A stretch of 51,345 bases of DNA from Oscillatoria sp. FACHB-1407 (GTDB taxonomy: Bacteria > Cyanobacteriota > Cyanobacteriia > Elainellales > Elainellaceae). Positions 8,820-16,486 of the stretch are shown piece by piece (position 1 is the stretch's first letter; every line of letters begins with the position of its first letter). Below the pieces are notes generated by a model that saw only the letters and a list, made by a program, of their open reading frames with translations, did not search any database and was not told the DNA's origin. The translations under genes were made by a program, and so were the position numbers. Location of the stretch: NCBI RefSeq assembly GCF_014697545.1, contig NZ_JACJSA010000032.1:1-51345 (forward strand), read 5' to 3'.

Positions 8820-10691
8820 ATGGCACAAGCACAAACTCGCAATAAAGTCGGTGAACTGCGTCCTAGCCAAATTCTCTTTTCGGCTGGCATTGGCTCTGTG
8901 ATAGATCTGCCCAACCTTTCCACAATGGTGATGGGATTAGATGATTGGGATATTACCCACGCCACAGAACTGGGAGAGGAACGGTTACTTGCAGCCGTGA
9001 AGCGATCGCTCAGTCATTCGGTCAAACGACTGCTGTCACCACCCCTACCCCCTGAATCCGATAGCGTCCCTAATTTACTCGATGAGAGCCAACGTGTTGG
9101 CATTCCAGTATCCCCTTTCCCCACTTGGATGCTCTGTCCAAACTGTCGTCTGCTGGCTCCACTCCAATCCGGACTGTTTGATCTGAAGACCGATCGCTTC
9201 CGTCCCGACCAAAACCGCTATATCCATACCAACTGTCCGAGAGGAAAGTTCCCACCCACCGTGATTCCTGCCCGATTTTTAGTGGCGTGTAAGCATGGGC
9301 ATCTGGACGATTTCCCCTGGCGATATTTCGTTCATCGCGGGGTTGATTGTGGAGGGGGTACATTACGACTGAACGAGTACGGTGTGTCTGGTTCTGCGGC
9401 AGATATTGAAGTGAAATGCGATGGTTGCGGTGCGAATCGCCGGATGTCCGATGCCTTTGGTGAACCGGGCAAGAAGTTTATGCCTCAGTGTCGCGGTCGC
9501 CACGTTCACTTGCGGAATTTTGATGAGGGCGGCTGTGACCAGCAGATGGTGGGTATTTTGCTGGGCGCTTCCAATAGCTGGTTTCCGATAACCCTCTCTG
9601 CCCTCTCGATTCCAACCGCAGTGGATAAGCTGGCGCAGTTAGTTGAGAAGCACTGGACGGTGCTGGAGAAAGCCGTCAGCCTGGAAGTTCTAGCAGCTTT
9701 TCGGCTGATTGGGCAGTTGAAGGAGTTTGCCAAGTATTCAGATGCGGAGCTTTGGGCACAGGTGCAACAAAAGCGATCCGCAACCTCAGATGATGGGGAC
9801 GAGGAGTCAAAGGATATCAAAACTCCAGAATGGCAGATGTTCTCCAATGCTGATACGAGCCTTAACTCGGCAGATTTTTGGCTCACACCTGTTGCCGCGC
9901 CCAAAGGCTACGAGTCTTACTTCAATAAGGTGGTGTTGGTTGAACGATTGCGAGAAGTTCGTGCCCTAGTCGGATTCACCCGCATCGAATCTCCTGGAGA
10001 CTTTGTGGAAACGGGTGAGATTCCCGAAGATTTCTGGGCACCGTTAAGTCGTCAGGAACCAAAATGGGTGCCAGCTACGGAAGTCCGTGGTGAAGGGCTG
10101 TTTATTCAGTTCAGTGAACAGGCGATCGCCCAATGGGAAAACTTGCCTCAACTGAAGGATTACAAGAAGCAGAGCATAGAGGCACATCAGCGTTGGCGCA
10201 CAGCACGTTCCCTTGACCCCAATGCCAATTACCCCGGTGTTCGCTATATTCTCTTGCATTCCTTTGCCCATGCCCTGATGCGACAGTTAGCGATCGAGTG
10301 CGGTTATACCGCAGCCAGTCTGCGGGAGCGGATCTACTCGAAATCTCCTCAAGATGATAACGGACCAATGGCAGGGATTTTGATCTACACTGCTGCCCCC
10401 GATAGTGAAGGCACATTAGGTGGCTTGGTGAGTTTGGGTGAACCTGCTGCCCTCGGTCGCCATATTGATCAGGCATTAGATCAAATGCGACTGTGCGCTT
10501 CCGATCCCTTGTGTGCAGAGCATAGTCCTTTACAGAACCCGAATGTTCTCCATTGGGCTGCCTGCCATGCTTGCCTCTTCAGTCCAGAAACGTCTTGCGA
10601 GCGAGGGAACAAGTATCTCGATCGCACGCTGCTTATTCCAACAGTCAAGACCGAACTATCCTCGATCGCCTTCTTCAAGGATCTGATGTGA
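8820..10691 (+). CDS. drmB: DISARM protein DrmB (DUF1998)
   Basis: A 623-aa protein from the ATG at 8820, chosen because GAGAGG sits 4 nt upstream and the product then begins MAQAQTRNKVGELRPSQ. An in-frame GTG at 8808 overlapping the drmA stop (GTGA) would add four residues. Near the N-terminus, ILFSAGIGSVIDLPNLS is typical of the family. Zinc-type Cys pairs are at 106/109 and 200/203. The C-terminal DUF1998 region has HSFAHALMRQLAIECGY and a Cys cluster (CASDPLC, CHACLF, SCERGN). DrmB partners DrmA in DISARM. The overlapping order drmA-drmB-drmC is the diagnostic core of the system. Confidence 0.9.
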   Translation: MAQAQTRNKVGELRPSQILFSAGIGSVIDLPNLSTMVMGLDDWDITHATELGEERLLAAVKRSLSHSVKRLLSPPLPPESDSVPNLLDESQRVGIPVSPFPTWMLCPNCRLLAPLQSGLFDLKTDRFRPDQNRYIHTNCPRGKFPPTVIPARFLVACKHGHLDDFPWRYFVHRGVDCGGGTLRLNEYGVSGSAADIEVKCDGCGANRRMSDAFGEPGKKFMPQCRGRHVHLRNFDEGGCDQQMVGILLGASNSWFPITLSALSIPTAVDKLAQLVEKHWTVLEKAVSLEVLAAFRLIGQLKEFAKYSDAELWAQVQQKRSATSDDGDEESKDIKTPEWQMFSNADTSLNSADFWLTPVAAPKGYESYFNKVVLVERLREVRALVGFTRIESPGDFVETGEIPEDFWAPLSRQEPKWVPATEVRGEGLFIQFSEQAIAQWENLPQLKDYKKQSIEAHQRWRTARSLDPNANYPGVRYILLHSFAHALMRQLAIECGYTAASLRERIYSKSPQDDNGPMAGILIYTAAPDSEGTLGGLVSLGEPAALGRHIDQALDQMRLCASDPLCAEHSPLQNPNVLHWAACHACLFSPETSCERGNKYLDRTLLIPTVKTELSSIAFFKDLM

Positions 10692-11524
10692 CAACCTTCT
10701 CACCCAATCTGCTGGAACAAGTTCGCCAAGTCACTCAGGAGGTGCCCACCTCAACCTTGGACTCCCTGATTAAAGTTCTCATGGCAGCGGAACAGGGTGA
10801 ACCATTTCAGATGAAACCCAAACTCCTGCAACTCCTGCCCAGAGGATCATGGCGACAGGCGGTGAGCAACCTAGTTGATGTGTGGAAGGCAGAAGCAAGT
10901 GAATTGGATGGGAAAGCAATGGCGATCGCTCTTTCAACGGCTGCTCACTGTCAAGCAAAATTGCGTCAGGAATTATCAGCAGAGTTGGTTTGGACAGGAC
11001 CGAATCCCTCATCCCTTCCAGTGCGGCGAACCGATCAAGCTTTGCTACAACTGATTCGAGCCGCACAGCAGGATCTCCTGATTGTCAGCTTTGCCATTTA
11101 CAACATCCCTGAAATTGTGAAGGCATTAACGGCTGCGATCGATCGAGGCGTTAAGGTTCGCATCATTGCTGAAACGCCAGAAGCAAGCAATGGCAAGATC
11201 GCCTATGGAATGGCAGCCAGCTTTGGTTCTCAACTCCTAAAACGTACTCAGGTCTACATCTGGCATAAAGACAAGCGCCCAGTAGATGAGCAAGGACGAT
11301 ACGGTTCCCTTCATGCCAAATGTGCAGTTTGTGATGGGCAGCATCTGTTCATCTCTAGTGCAAACCTGACTGAATATGCAATGTCACTCAATATCGAGAT
11401 GGGAGTCTTGATTCACAATTTAAGTCTAGCCCATCAAGTAATTGAGCAAATCAATAGTCTGATCTCGAACGGTGATTTAACTCAGTGGGAGAGTTCTGCG
11501 TCATCTTTAGAAGAATTATCATAG
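10688..11524 (+). CDS. drmC: DISARM phospholipase-D-like nuclease DrmC
   Basis: A 278-aa protein from the GTG at 10688, which overlaps the drmB stop (GTGA); longer in-frame extensions run inside drmB. It has one PLD motif, HAKCAVCD (His209, Lys211, Asp216), followed by SSANLTEYAM with the conserved Asn. The N-terminal 110 residues are helical. PLD nucleases with a single HKD motif normally dimerise to build the active site. In DISARM, DrmC is the accessory nuclease and is sometimes dispensable. It closes the operon; the next coding sequence is a transposase. Confidence 0.85.
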   Translation: MTTFSPNLLEQVRQVTQEVPTSTLDSLIKVLMAAEQGEPFQMKPKLLQLLPRGSWRQAVSNLVDVWKAEASELDGKAMAIALSTAAHCQAKLRQELSAELVWTGPNPSSLPVRRTDQALLQLIRAAQQDLLIVSFAIYNIPEIVKALTAAIDRGVKVRIIAETPEASNGKIAYGMAASFGSQLLKRTQVYIWHKDKRPVDEQGRYGSLHAKCAVCDGQHLFISSANLTEYAMSLNIEMGVLIHNLSLAHQVIEQINSLISNGDLTQWESSASSLEELS

Positions 11525-11660
11525 TACCTTCTATAGAACCAGCGATCGCACCCAACTGCTGATGAATGTAGCTCCACAAAAGTAATGGTGTAGCTGCCGA
11601 TTGTACTGCCCTGTTGAATATTTGACACTGCTTGGATCTAGATCGGTATATACAGTTAAA
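11525..11660. other. Spacer between drmC and the CRISPR-like relic
   Basis: No ORF, RNA gene or clear terminator is seen. It contains one GCGATCGC site just after the drmC stop. Confidence 0.5.
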
Positions 11661-11748
11661 TTTTCCACTCACTAGGGAAACTAATTAAATGGAGACAGAT
11701 AGCATCTAGTGTCGCAGTGGCGCAAATTGTAGTTTCCCTACTCACTAG
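11661..11748 (+). CRISPR. CRISPR-like relic: two 36-nt repeats and one 37-nt spacer, second repeat split by an IS
   Basis: Repeat 1 is 11661-11696. Repeat 2 starts at 11734 and is cut after 11748 by the IS element; it resumes at 13423 and ends at 13443 once the CTAG duplication is removed. The two copies agree at 32 of 36 positions and share CTCACTAGGGAAACTAATT and a terminal ATGGAGAC. The intervening 37 nt (11697-11733) is of spacer length. The 3' end (AATGGAGAC) and internal CTA(C)..TAGGG resemble cyanobacterial CRISPR repeats ending in ATTGAATGGAAAC. No cas genes and no further repeats are visible, so it could also be a dispersed repeat pair. Confidence 0.45.
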
Positions 11749-11819
11749 AGCACCGGTCATGTAGTGCCAGAATGCCATAACCCTGGTATAAGGACAGAAA
11801 AGCGTTGAGAGGAAAACCA

Positions 11820-12653
11820 ATGCGACCAGAGTTATGGCATCCCCCAACTGAGTTGTCCGCTGCCGAGCAAAAGATTGTGAAGCTGATCAAGCGGGCAAAA
11901 TTATTTGTGTTTCTGCGCCAGAACCGACACGAACTGTTTGATGATGAATTTCAACACGCCTTAGCGCAGATGTATGCGGATAAACCGAAAGGGCATCCCC
12001 CCATTGCTCCCGCGTTGTTGTGTTTAGCCATCATCTTGCAAGCCTACACTGGCGCATCGGATGACGAAGCCATAGAAGCGTTGGTCATGGATCGGCGGTG
12101 GCAGTTGGTGCTCGATTGCCTTGATTGTGAGCAAGCCCCGTTTGCCAAGGGAACGTTGGTGGAGTTCCGTGCCTTACTGATTCACCATGAGATGGATCGG
12201 CTGTTAGTGGAGCGCACCATTACTCTGGCGCAAAAACGAGGCGGATTTAGCAGCCGCAGTTTAAGAGCAGCACTGGATTCCAGTCCCTTATGGGGTGCTG
12301 GGAAAGTGGAAGATACCTACAATCTATTGGGACACGCTTTGAGAAAGGCATTAAGCGTGATTGCTCGTCAACAGGGGCGGGAGTTGACGGAAATTGCGAC
12401 GGCAGCAGGTGCACCGATGCTGGGGGCATCCAGTGTGAAGGTTGCACTGGATTTGAACTGGGATGACCCACAGGAACGCCAAGTTGCCTTGGCATTGACC
12501 TTGCAAGCCCTGACGCAGGTCGAGACCTGGGTTGCGGAGCAAGCGTTGCCACCCTCATCGGCTCTAACCCAACCAGTCCAGCAGAGTTTGTCAGTCGCTC
12601 AACAAATTGTCGCTCAGGACGTGGAAACCAGCGAAACGGCCGTGTCCAACTGA
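11820..12653 (+). CDS. IS1182-like transposase, N-terminal part
   Basis: 277 residues from the ATG at 11820, chosen for the GAGAGG seven bases upstream. The DUF772-like region (HPPIAPALLCLAIILQAYTG, SDDEAIEALVMDRRWQLVLD) is followed by the first catalytic-domain segment (RAALDSSPLWGAGKVEDTY), which carries the first acidic residue. The frame ends at 12653 where the homology should continue, and the next ORF holds the rest in the -1 frame. Either programmed frameshifting or a 1-base indel between about 12620 and 12655 is needed for a full enzyme. No canonical slippery heptamer is obvious, so a defective copy is as likely. Confidence 0.75.
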   Translation: MRPELWHPPTELSAAEQKIVKLIKRAKLFVFLRQNRHELFDDEFQHALAQMYADKPKGHPPIAPALLCLAIILQAYTGASDDEAIEALVMDRRWQLVLDCLDCEQAPFAKGTLVEFRALLIHHEMDRLLVERTITLAQKRGGFSSRSLRAALDSSPLWGAGKVEDTYNLLGHALRKALSVIARQQGRELTEIATAAGAPMLGASSVKVALDLNWDDPQERQVALALTLQALTQVETWVAEQALPPSSALTQPVQQSLSVAQQIVAQDVETSETAVSN

Positions 12654-12661
12654 AGCGTGGC

Positions 12662-13402
12662 GTGAGCAAGGATCGTCGCATTAGCATTGAGGATGCTCAG
12701 ATGCGGCATGGTCGGAAGAGTAAGCACCAACGAGTTGATGGATACAAACGCCATCTGCTGAGTGATTTGGATTGCGGCCTGATCCGTGCGGTTGGCGTGA
12801 CGCCTGCTAATCGTCCAGAAGCTAGTGTGACGGATGCACTCAGCCTCGACATCAAGCAGCAACAGGTGCAATTGAGTGAACTCTACATTGACCGAGCCTA
12901 TCTCAGCAGTTCCTGGGTTAAGCAAAGACCGCCTGAGTTGACCATTTACTGTAAAGCCTGGCCCGTTCGGAGCCGCACCAACCAATTCCCCAAAACCGCC
13001 TTTACCTTGGACTGGGACGCGGAGACGCTGACCTGCCCCAATCAAGTTCAGATGCCGTTACGCTTGGGTAAAACCATTCACTTTCCCAAAGCTCGTTGTG
13101 CGGCTTGTCCCTTCAAAGAGCAATGCACCAGCAGTAAACAGGGGCGTAGCGTCACCATTCATCCCGATGAACAGTTCCTCAACGAACTGCGACAACGCCA
13201 GTTATCCCCGCAAGGACGAACCAAATTGCGAGAACGAACCGCTGTCGAACATGCCCTGGCTCATGTCGGGCATTGGCAAGGCGATCGGGCTCGTTACATT
13301 GGGCTGCGGAAAAACCTTTTTGATCTGCGTCGCATGGCGATCATTCATAATCTCCATGTCATTGCCAGACTAGCTGATGCTCCTCAACCCCAAGCAAGTT
13401 GA
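12662..13402 (+). CDS. IS1182-like transposase, C-terminal DDE part
   Basis: 246 residues beginning near SKDRRISIEDAQMRHGRKS, a conserved stretch of this family normally internal to one long transposase. Next come YIDRAYLSS (second Asp), a Cys cluster (CAACPFKEQC) and the ERTAVEHALAHVGHWQG segment with the catalytic Glu region. The upstream frame stays open to about 12620, so a -1 shift from the first ORF would join the two into a roughly 500-aa protein. Independent expression from the GTG at 12662 would give no N-terminal domain. Confidence 0.75.
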   Translation: MSKDRRISIEDAQMRHGRKSKHQRVDGYKRHLLSDLDCGLIRAVGVTPANRPEASVTDALSLDIKQQQVQLSELYIDRAYLSSSWVKQRPPELTIYCKAWPVRSRTNQFPKTAFTLDWDAETLTCPNQVQMPLRLGKTIHFPKARCAACPFKEQCTSSKQGRSVTIHPDEQFLNELRQRQLSPQGRTKLRERTAVEHALAHVGHWQGDRARYIGLRKNLFDLRRMAIIHNLHVIARLADAPQPQAS

Positions 13403-13443
13403 TTTGGTGACCGGTGCTCTAGGGAAACTAATTGAATGGAGAC

Positions 13444-13578
13444 CCCAGGAGGTAAAAGTGCAATTGGTATAAGAACGTGTGCAGGCATGCTGGGATGAAG
13501 CTTATGTTCGAGCTCCTCATCCCTTGACACTGGTGCGTTCTACCAATGAATATTAAATGTCAAGCTCTTGGAGGTGAC
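13444..13578. other. Spacer between the two insertion sequences
   Basis: 135 bp following the interrupted repeat. No convincing gene. A short tail-like frame on the plus strand (ending near 13555) has no recognisable homology. Confidence 0.4.
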
Positions 13579-13730
13579 GTGACAATCAAGTTGACGGACT
13601 AATGTATTGAGACAGCAGAACTCAATTAAGTTTAGATCAACACTAATAACAGCTTGGTCTAAACAAGCATCAGCCATTGAATTAAGTAGAACGAACAAGC
13701 GAAAGTTGCGTTGCAACTAGAGAGTCAACG

Positions 13731-13829
13731 CGACAATTAGGATTCAAAACGACAATCTAAATCGAAATGACAACCTAGATCGAAACGACAATCAGAACCG
13801 AAACGACAAAGCTAGATCGAAATGACAAC
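13731..13829. repeat. IS21 multiple terminal repeats (CGAAAYGACAA-type)
   Basis: At least five related motifs (AAACGACAAT, GAAATGACAAC, GAAACGACAAT, GAAACGACAAA, GAAATGACAAC) spaced about 18 bp apart, between the left terminus and the istB stop. IS21 ends typically carry such repeats as IstA binding sites. Confidence 0.65.
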
Positions 13830-13861
13830 CAGAGATCGCTGCGCTTAGCCCAGAGGATGTC

Positions 13862-14671
13862 TCAAGTGAGTGAGGGAGATCGCGCTTGGGCAGACTGCTT
13901 GCGGTAGCTCTCGGCTTGAATATCAATAATGAGGGCATGATGGACCAGCCTATCGACCGCTGCGACCGTCATCATCGAGTCAGCAAAGATTGTATCCCAC
14001 TGACTAAACGGTTGGTTGGCCGTAATGAGCAAACTCTTGCGCTCATAACGATGGGCAATGAGTTCAAACAACACACTGGTTTCCGCTTCCGACTTTTTGA
14101 CATAACCTAAGTCATCGAGGACGATCAAGTCAAAGCGGTCGAGTTTTTTGAGGGCCGCTTGCAGTTGTAAGTGCAGCTTTGCCTGCTGCAGGTGTTGCAC
14201 CAGGGCGATAGCGGAAAAGAACTTGACGCGTTTACCAAACTCCACCATGGAGCGAGCAATGGCGGCAGCGATATGGGTTTTGCCAACGCCTGAAGCCCCA
14301 AAAATGAGGCAATTGTCTGAGCGTGCTAACCAGGAGGGGTCTTCTGCGAGTTGCCGGATGGGTGCAGGATTAAGCTTGGGCACATGGGACCAATCAAAGT
14401 TGGAGAGGGTTTTGCCGGTTGGCAGTTGCGCTTCTGAGAGGGCACGTTTGAGCCAACTTTGCCAGCGATGGTGTACCTCCGATTCGCACAGTTGCAGCAA
14501 GAACTGGGCGTAGGACCACCCCTCCTGCATCGCTTGTTGTTCGAGGCTTTCCCAATGGTTGAGCATATGACAGAGGTGCAGGCGTTTGAGGTGCAGGCTG
14601 AGGCTTTGGTAGGGGCTGACGGGAGGGTGGGTCGTTGTGGTTGCTGGGGTGGGTGGGCAGGAGTTGGTCAT
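13862..14671 (-). CDS. istB: IS21 helper ATPase IstB
   Basis: A 269-aa AAA+ ATPase. Walker A is FGASGVGKTHIA (about residues 124-135), Walker B is FDLIVLDDLGYV, and the family motif ITANQPFSQWDTIF follows. IstB aids IstA in target selection and strand transfer. The first 20 residues are Pro/Thr-rich and overlap the istA frame, so the true start could be further downstream. It is transcribed with istA, which overlaps it by 278 bp in another frame. Confidence 0.9.
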   Translation of the reverse strand: MTNSCPPTPATTTTHPPVSPYQSLSLHLKRLHLCHMLNHWESLEQQAMQEGWSYAQFLLQLCESEVHHRWQSWLKRALSEAQLPTGKTLSNFDWSHVPKLNPAPIRQLAEDPSWLARSDNCLIFGASGVGKTHIAAAIARSMVEFGKRVKFFSAIALVQHLQQAKLHLQLQAALKKLDRFDLIVLDDLGYVKKSEAETSVLFELIAHRYERKSLLITANQPFSQWDTIFADSMMTVAAVDRLVHHALIIDIQAESYRKQSAQARSPSLT

Positions 14672-16142
14672 AGGTGGATAAGTCGTGTTGGGTCACTTGC
14701 AAAGTGGGTAAGGGGGTTGGGCTGAGCAGTTGAAAGTGTTGCTGTAAGCCCATTAACGTTAGGGTCTGCGTTGCCAGTTGCGCTTCGAGATAGTCCGCCA
14801 CTCTGGCTTCTTTGTCCTTGATGGCAGCAATGTAAAGGGCTTCGACCATCAGCACTGCTGCACTATCAAGGTCAAACTGAGTTTTCAGTTGCGCCCACAA
14901 CTGACGGTAATGGTCATTGGGCAATAGCTCTTGTTGCCAAGTGCAATACAGGAACGCTCTCGGTTTTCGCCGCAGTCCCTCAATCACATGGCGGTAGTTG
15001 ATGCAGCGAGCCCGTCGTTTGGCTGGGTCAGTAGAGCGCACTCGTGGCAACTCAACCACCACCTGGTACCCCCAGTAGCCAACGATCCGGTCGTGATACA
15101 GGTGTAGTTCTAACGTGCGTCCGATTAAGCGCGATGGCACCGTGTACAGGATAGAGCGCACCTCAATGGTGCTACGGCAACTGACTTTAGCACTAACCAC
15201 TTCGTAGTCAGCAACTCGGTATTTGGGCAACGGTTGCAGTTGCGGTTTCTCCTGCTCAAACTTCTCTTGACACTGCACGTTTAAGCCAGAAACGGCTGCG
15301 TCAATCACCGCTTGATACTCACCGATACTGGTAAAGTCAAAGCTGCCTCGCAGTAATAATGCTTGCTCGATGCGGTTTTTCAGGTGCCCGTGAGGTGCCT
15401 CGATGGAGCCGTTTTCGTGGGCAATGCCCCGATTGTTGCGTGTTGGCTGCATCCGGTAATGCTGGCACAACTGGTCGTACAGTTGAGTCACTGCCTGCCC
15501 TTTGCCACCACTGTTACGATACGCCGCGCTCAAGCTATCGGTACGATGTTGTTTGGGCACCCCTCCACAAGAAAATAAGGCATTCTGCAATCCCTCCGAG
15601 AGGGCGACAAAGCTTTCCCCACCCTGGATAATCTGAGCATACTGCCACCCACTGTAGCCCAAGCGATAGTGGTAGATTAGGTGTTCAAAGCGTTTGCCGT
15701 TTATCGTAATCTCAATTCCTTTGAGTTCGCTGAAGTCTGAAAATCCCATTCCTCCTGGCGCATGACGCAGTTCAAACATCACGTCTGGCGATGCCCCATG
15801 TAGCACACGCCAATGAGCTACTCGTCGTTGCAACGTTCGCAACACGTTCGGGTATTGGCCTGGATATTGCTGTTGCAGATACTCAAAGAGGGTCATCGGT
15901 CTGAGTCGCGGTTGCTGCTGCAACATCGGTTCCAACTCCTCCTCCCAAACGCTTTTGAGTGGGTCAGACTTGGTACGACCTCGTTTTTGTCCTCGTTTCG
16001 GTTGATGCTCACCTGCTTCAATGCGTTGCGCCGTTCGCTCTGAAAACTCGGCAACATAAGCCGCATCGACCTGCGTTAAGCCGATTTCTCGTCCGTTCAT
16101 GTACACTCGTAGTTGATAACTTTTAATTGTTTTTCCAGGCAC
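14394..16142 (-). CDS. istA: IS21 transposase IstA
   Basis: 582 aa from the GTG at 16142. That start is chosen because AAGGAG lies 9 nt upstream; an open frame continues further up to the IS end but without a good site. An N-terminal helix-turn-helix (DAAYVAEFSERTAQRIEAGEH) is followed by an rve-type integrase core (WQYAQIIQGG, PKQHRTDSLSAAY, NRGIAHENGSIEAPHGHLK with the catalytic Glu), then the C-terminal beta domain (STIEVRSILYTVPSRLIG). Homology probably ends near residue 500. The last roughly 90 residues are Pro/Thr-rich and run antiparallel to no domain but in another frame over istB, suggesting loss of the original stop. Confidence 0.9.
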   Translation of the reverse strand: MPGKTIKSYQLRVYMNGREIGLTQVDAAYVAEFSERTAQRIEAGEHQPKRGQKRGRTKSDPLKSVWEEELEPMLQQQPRLRPMTLFEYLQQQYPGQYPNVLRTLQRRVAHWRVLHGASPDVMFELRHAPGGMGFSDFSELKGIEITINGKRFEHLIYHYRLGYSGWQYAQIIQGGESFVALSEGLQNALFSCGGVPKQHRTDSLSAAYRNSGGKGQAVTQLYDQLCQHYRMQPTRNNRGIAHENGSIEAPHGHLKNRIEQALLLRGSFDFTSIGEYQAVIDAAVSGLNVQCQEKFEQEKPQLQPLPKYRVADYEVVSAKVSCRSTIEVRSILYTVPSRLIGRTLELHLYHDRIVGYWGYQVVVELPRVRSTDPAKRRARCINYRHVIEGLRRKPRAFLYCTWQQELLPNDHYRQLWAQLKTQFDLDSAAVLMVEALYIAAIKDKEARVADYLEAQLATQTLTLMGLQQHFQLLSPTPLPTLQVTQHDLSTYDQLLPTHPSNHNDPPSRQPLPKPQPAPQTPAPLSYAQPLGKPRTTSDAGGVVLRPVLAATVRIGGTPSLAKLAQTCPLRSATANRQNPLQL

Positions 16143-16292
16143 TATTGGCGTCTCCTTTTCCACAGGAATTGCCCAATAGTGTCTTTCTGTTTGGAGGCAC
16201 GGTTTGCACTCTAGACTGCAATTTGCGATCTCAATAATGCAAGATGACAACCCGCCAAGGGCATCGCCGTCGCCCGTCATCTGCATTGTCAC

Positions 16293-16486
16293 TTAATAGG
16301 ATCTGCTTTTGCCCTGTGGTTGGCAATTTTGGCCAGGGTTTTAGTCGGAGCAATGCCGATCGATACTGGGATTCCAGTCCACTGCTTAACGCTCTGACGC
16401 ATCTGCTGCCCGTACTCGACTCGGTTGTGCTGACTAAAACCCGTTAAGTCAAGTCTGCAACGAATTGCTAGATGGTTTTCACTCAA
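16293..16486 (-). pseudogene. umuC: umuC / Y-family DNA polymerase fragment cut by IS21
   Basis: About 50 residues match the palm region of UmuC-type polymerases: LDLTGFSQHNRVEYGQQ, then VKQWTGIPVSIGIAPTKTLA and KIANHRAK. Both the N-terminal catalytic part and everything after this block are missing. The frame ends in the IS21 terminus, whose inverted repeat supplies the stop. The left flank of the IS does not show the continuation, so a larger deletion accompanied or followed the insertion. Confidence 0.75.

Larger units (their letters stand above)
11749..13418 (+). mobile_element. IS1182/IS5-like insertion sequence, 1670 bp
   Basis: The ends are perfect 11-bp inverted repeats, AGCACCGGTCA (11749-11759) and TGACCGGTGCT (13408-13418). 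They are flanked by the 4-bp direct duplication CTAG (11745-11748 and 13419-13422). The two transposase reading frames lie inside. The clean ends and duplication suggest a fairly recent insertion. The protein layout (N-terminal DUF772-like, C-terminal DDE) fits IS1182. A CTAG duplication also fits the YTAR target of the IS5 group, so the family assignment is provisional. Confidence 0.85.
13579..16292 (-). mobile_element. IS21-family insertion sequence (istA-istB), about 2.7 kb
   Basis: The element carries the istA/istB pair on the minus strand. Its ends share GTGACAAT..AG.TGACGG (starting at 13579, and on the complementary strand at 16292), consistent with imperfect terminal inverted repeats. 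The left end has a series of CGAAAYGACAA motifs, the multiple terminal repeats typical of IS21 transposase binding sites. No clear target duplication was found. The right end interrupts a umuC-like relic. Confidence 0.75.

Noticed and set aside
1-11524. BREX or plain restriction-modification reading of the defence operon
   Set aside because: No PglZ, BrxC or BrxL is present, and the drmA-drmB-drmC trio with DUF1998 and PLD is specific to DISARM.
12600-12665. Programmed -1 slippery heptamer in the IS1182-like transposase
   Set aside because: No X XXY YYZ heptamer in the correct frame was found; an indel is at least as likely.
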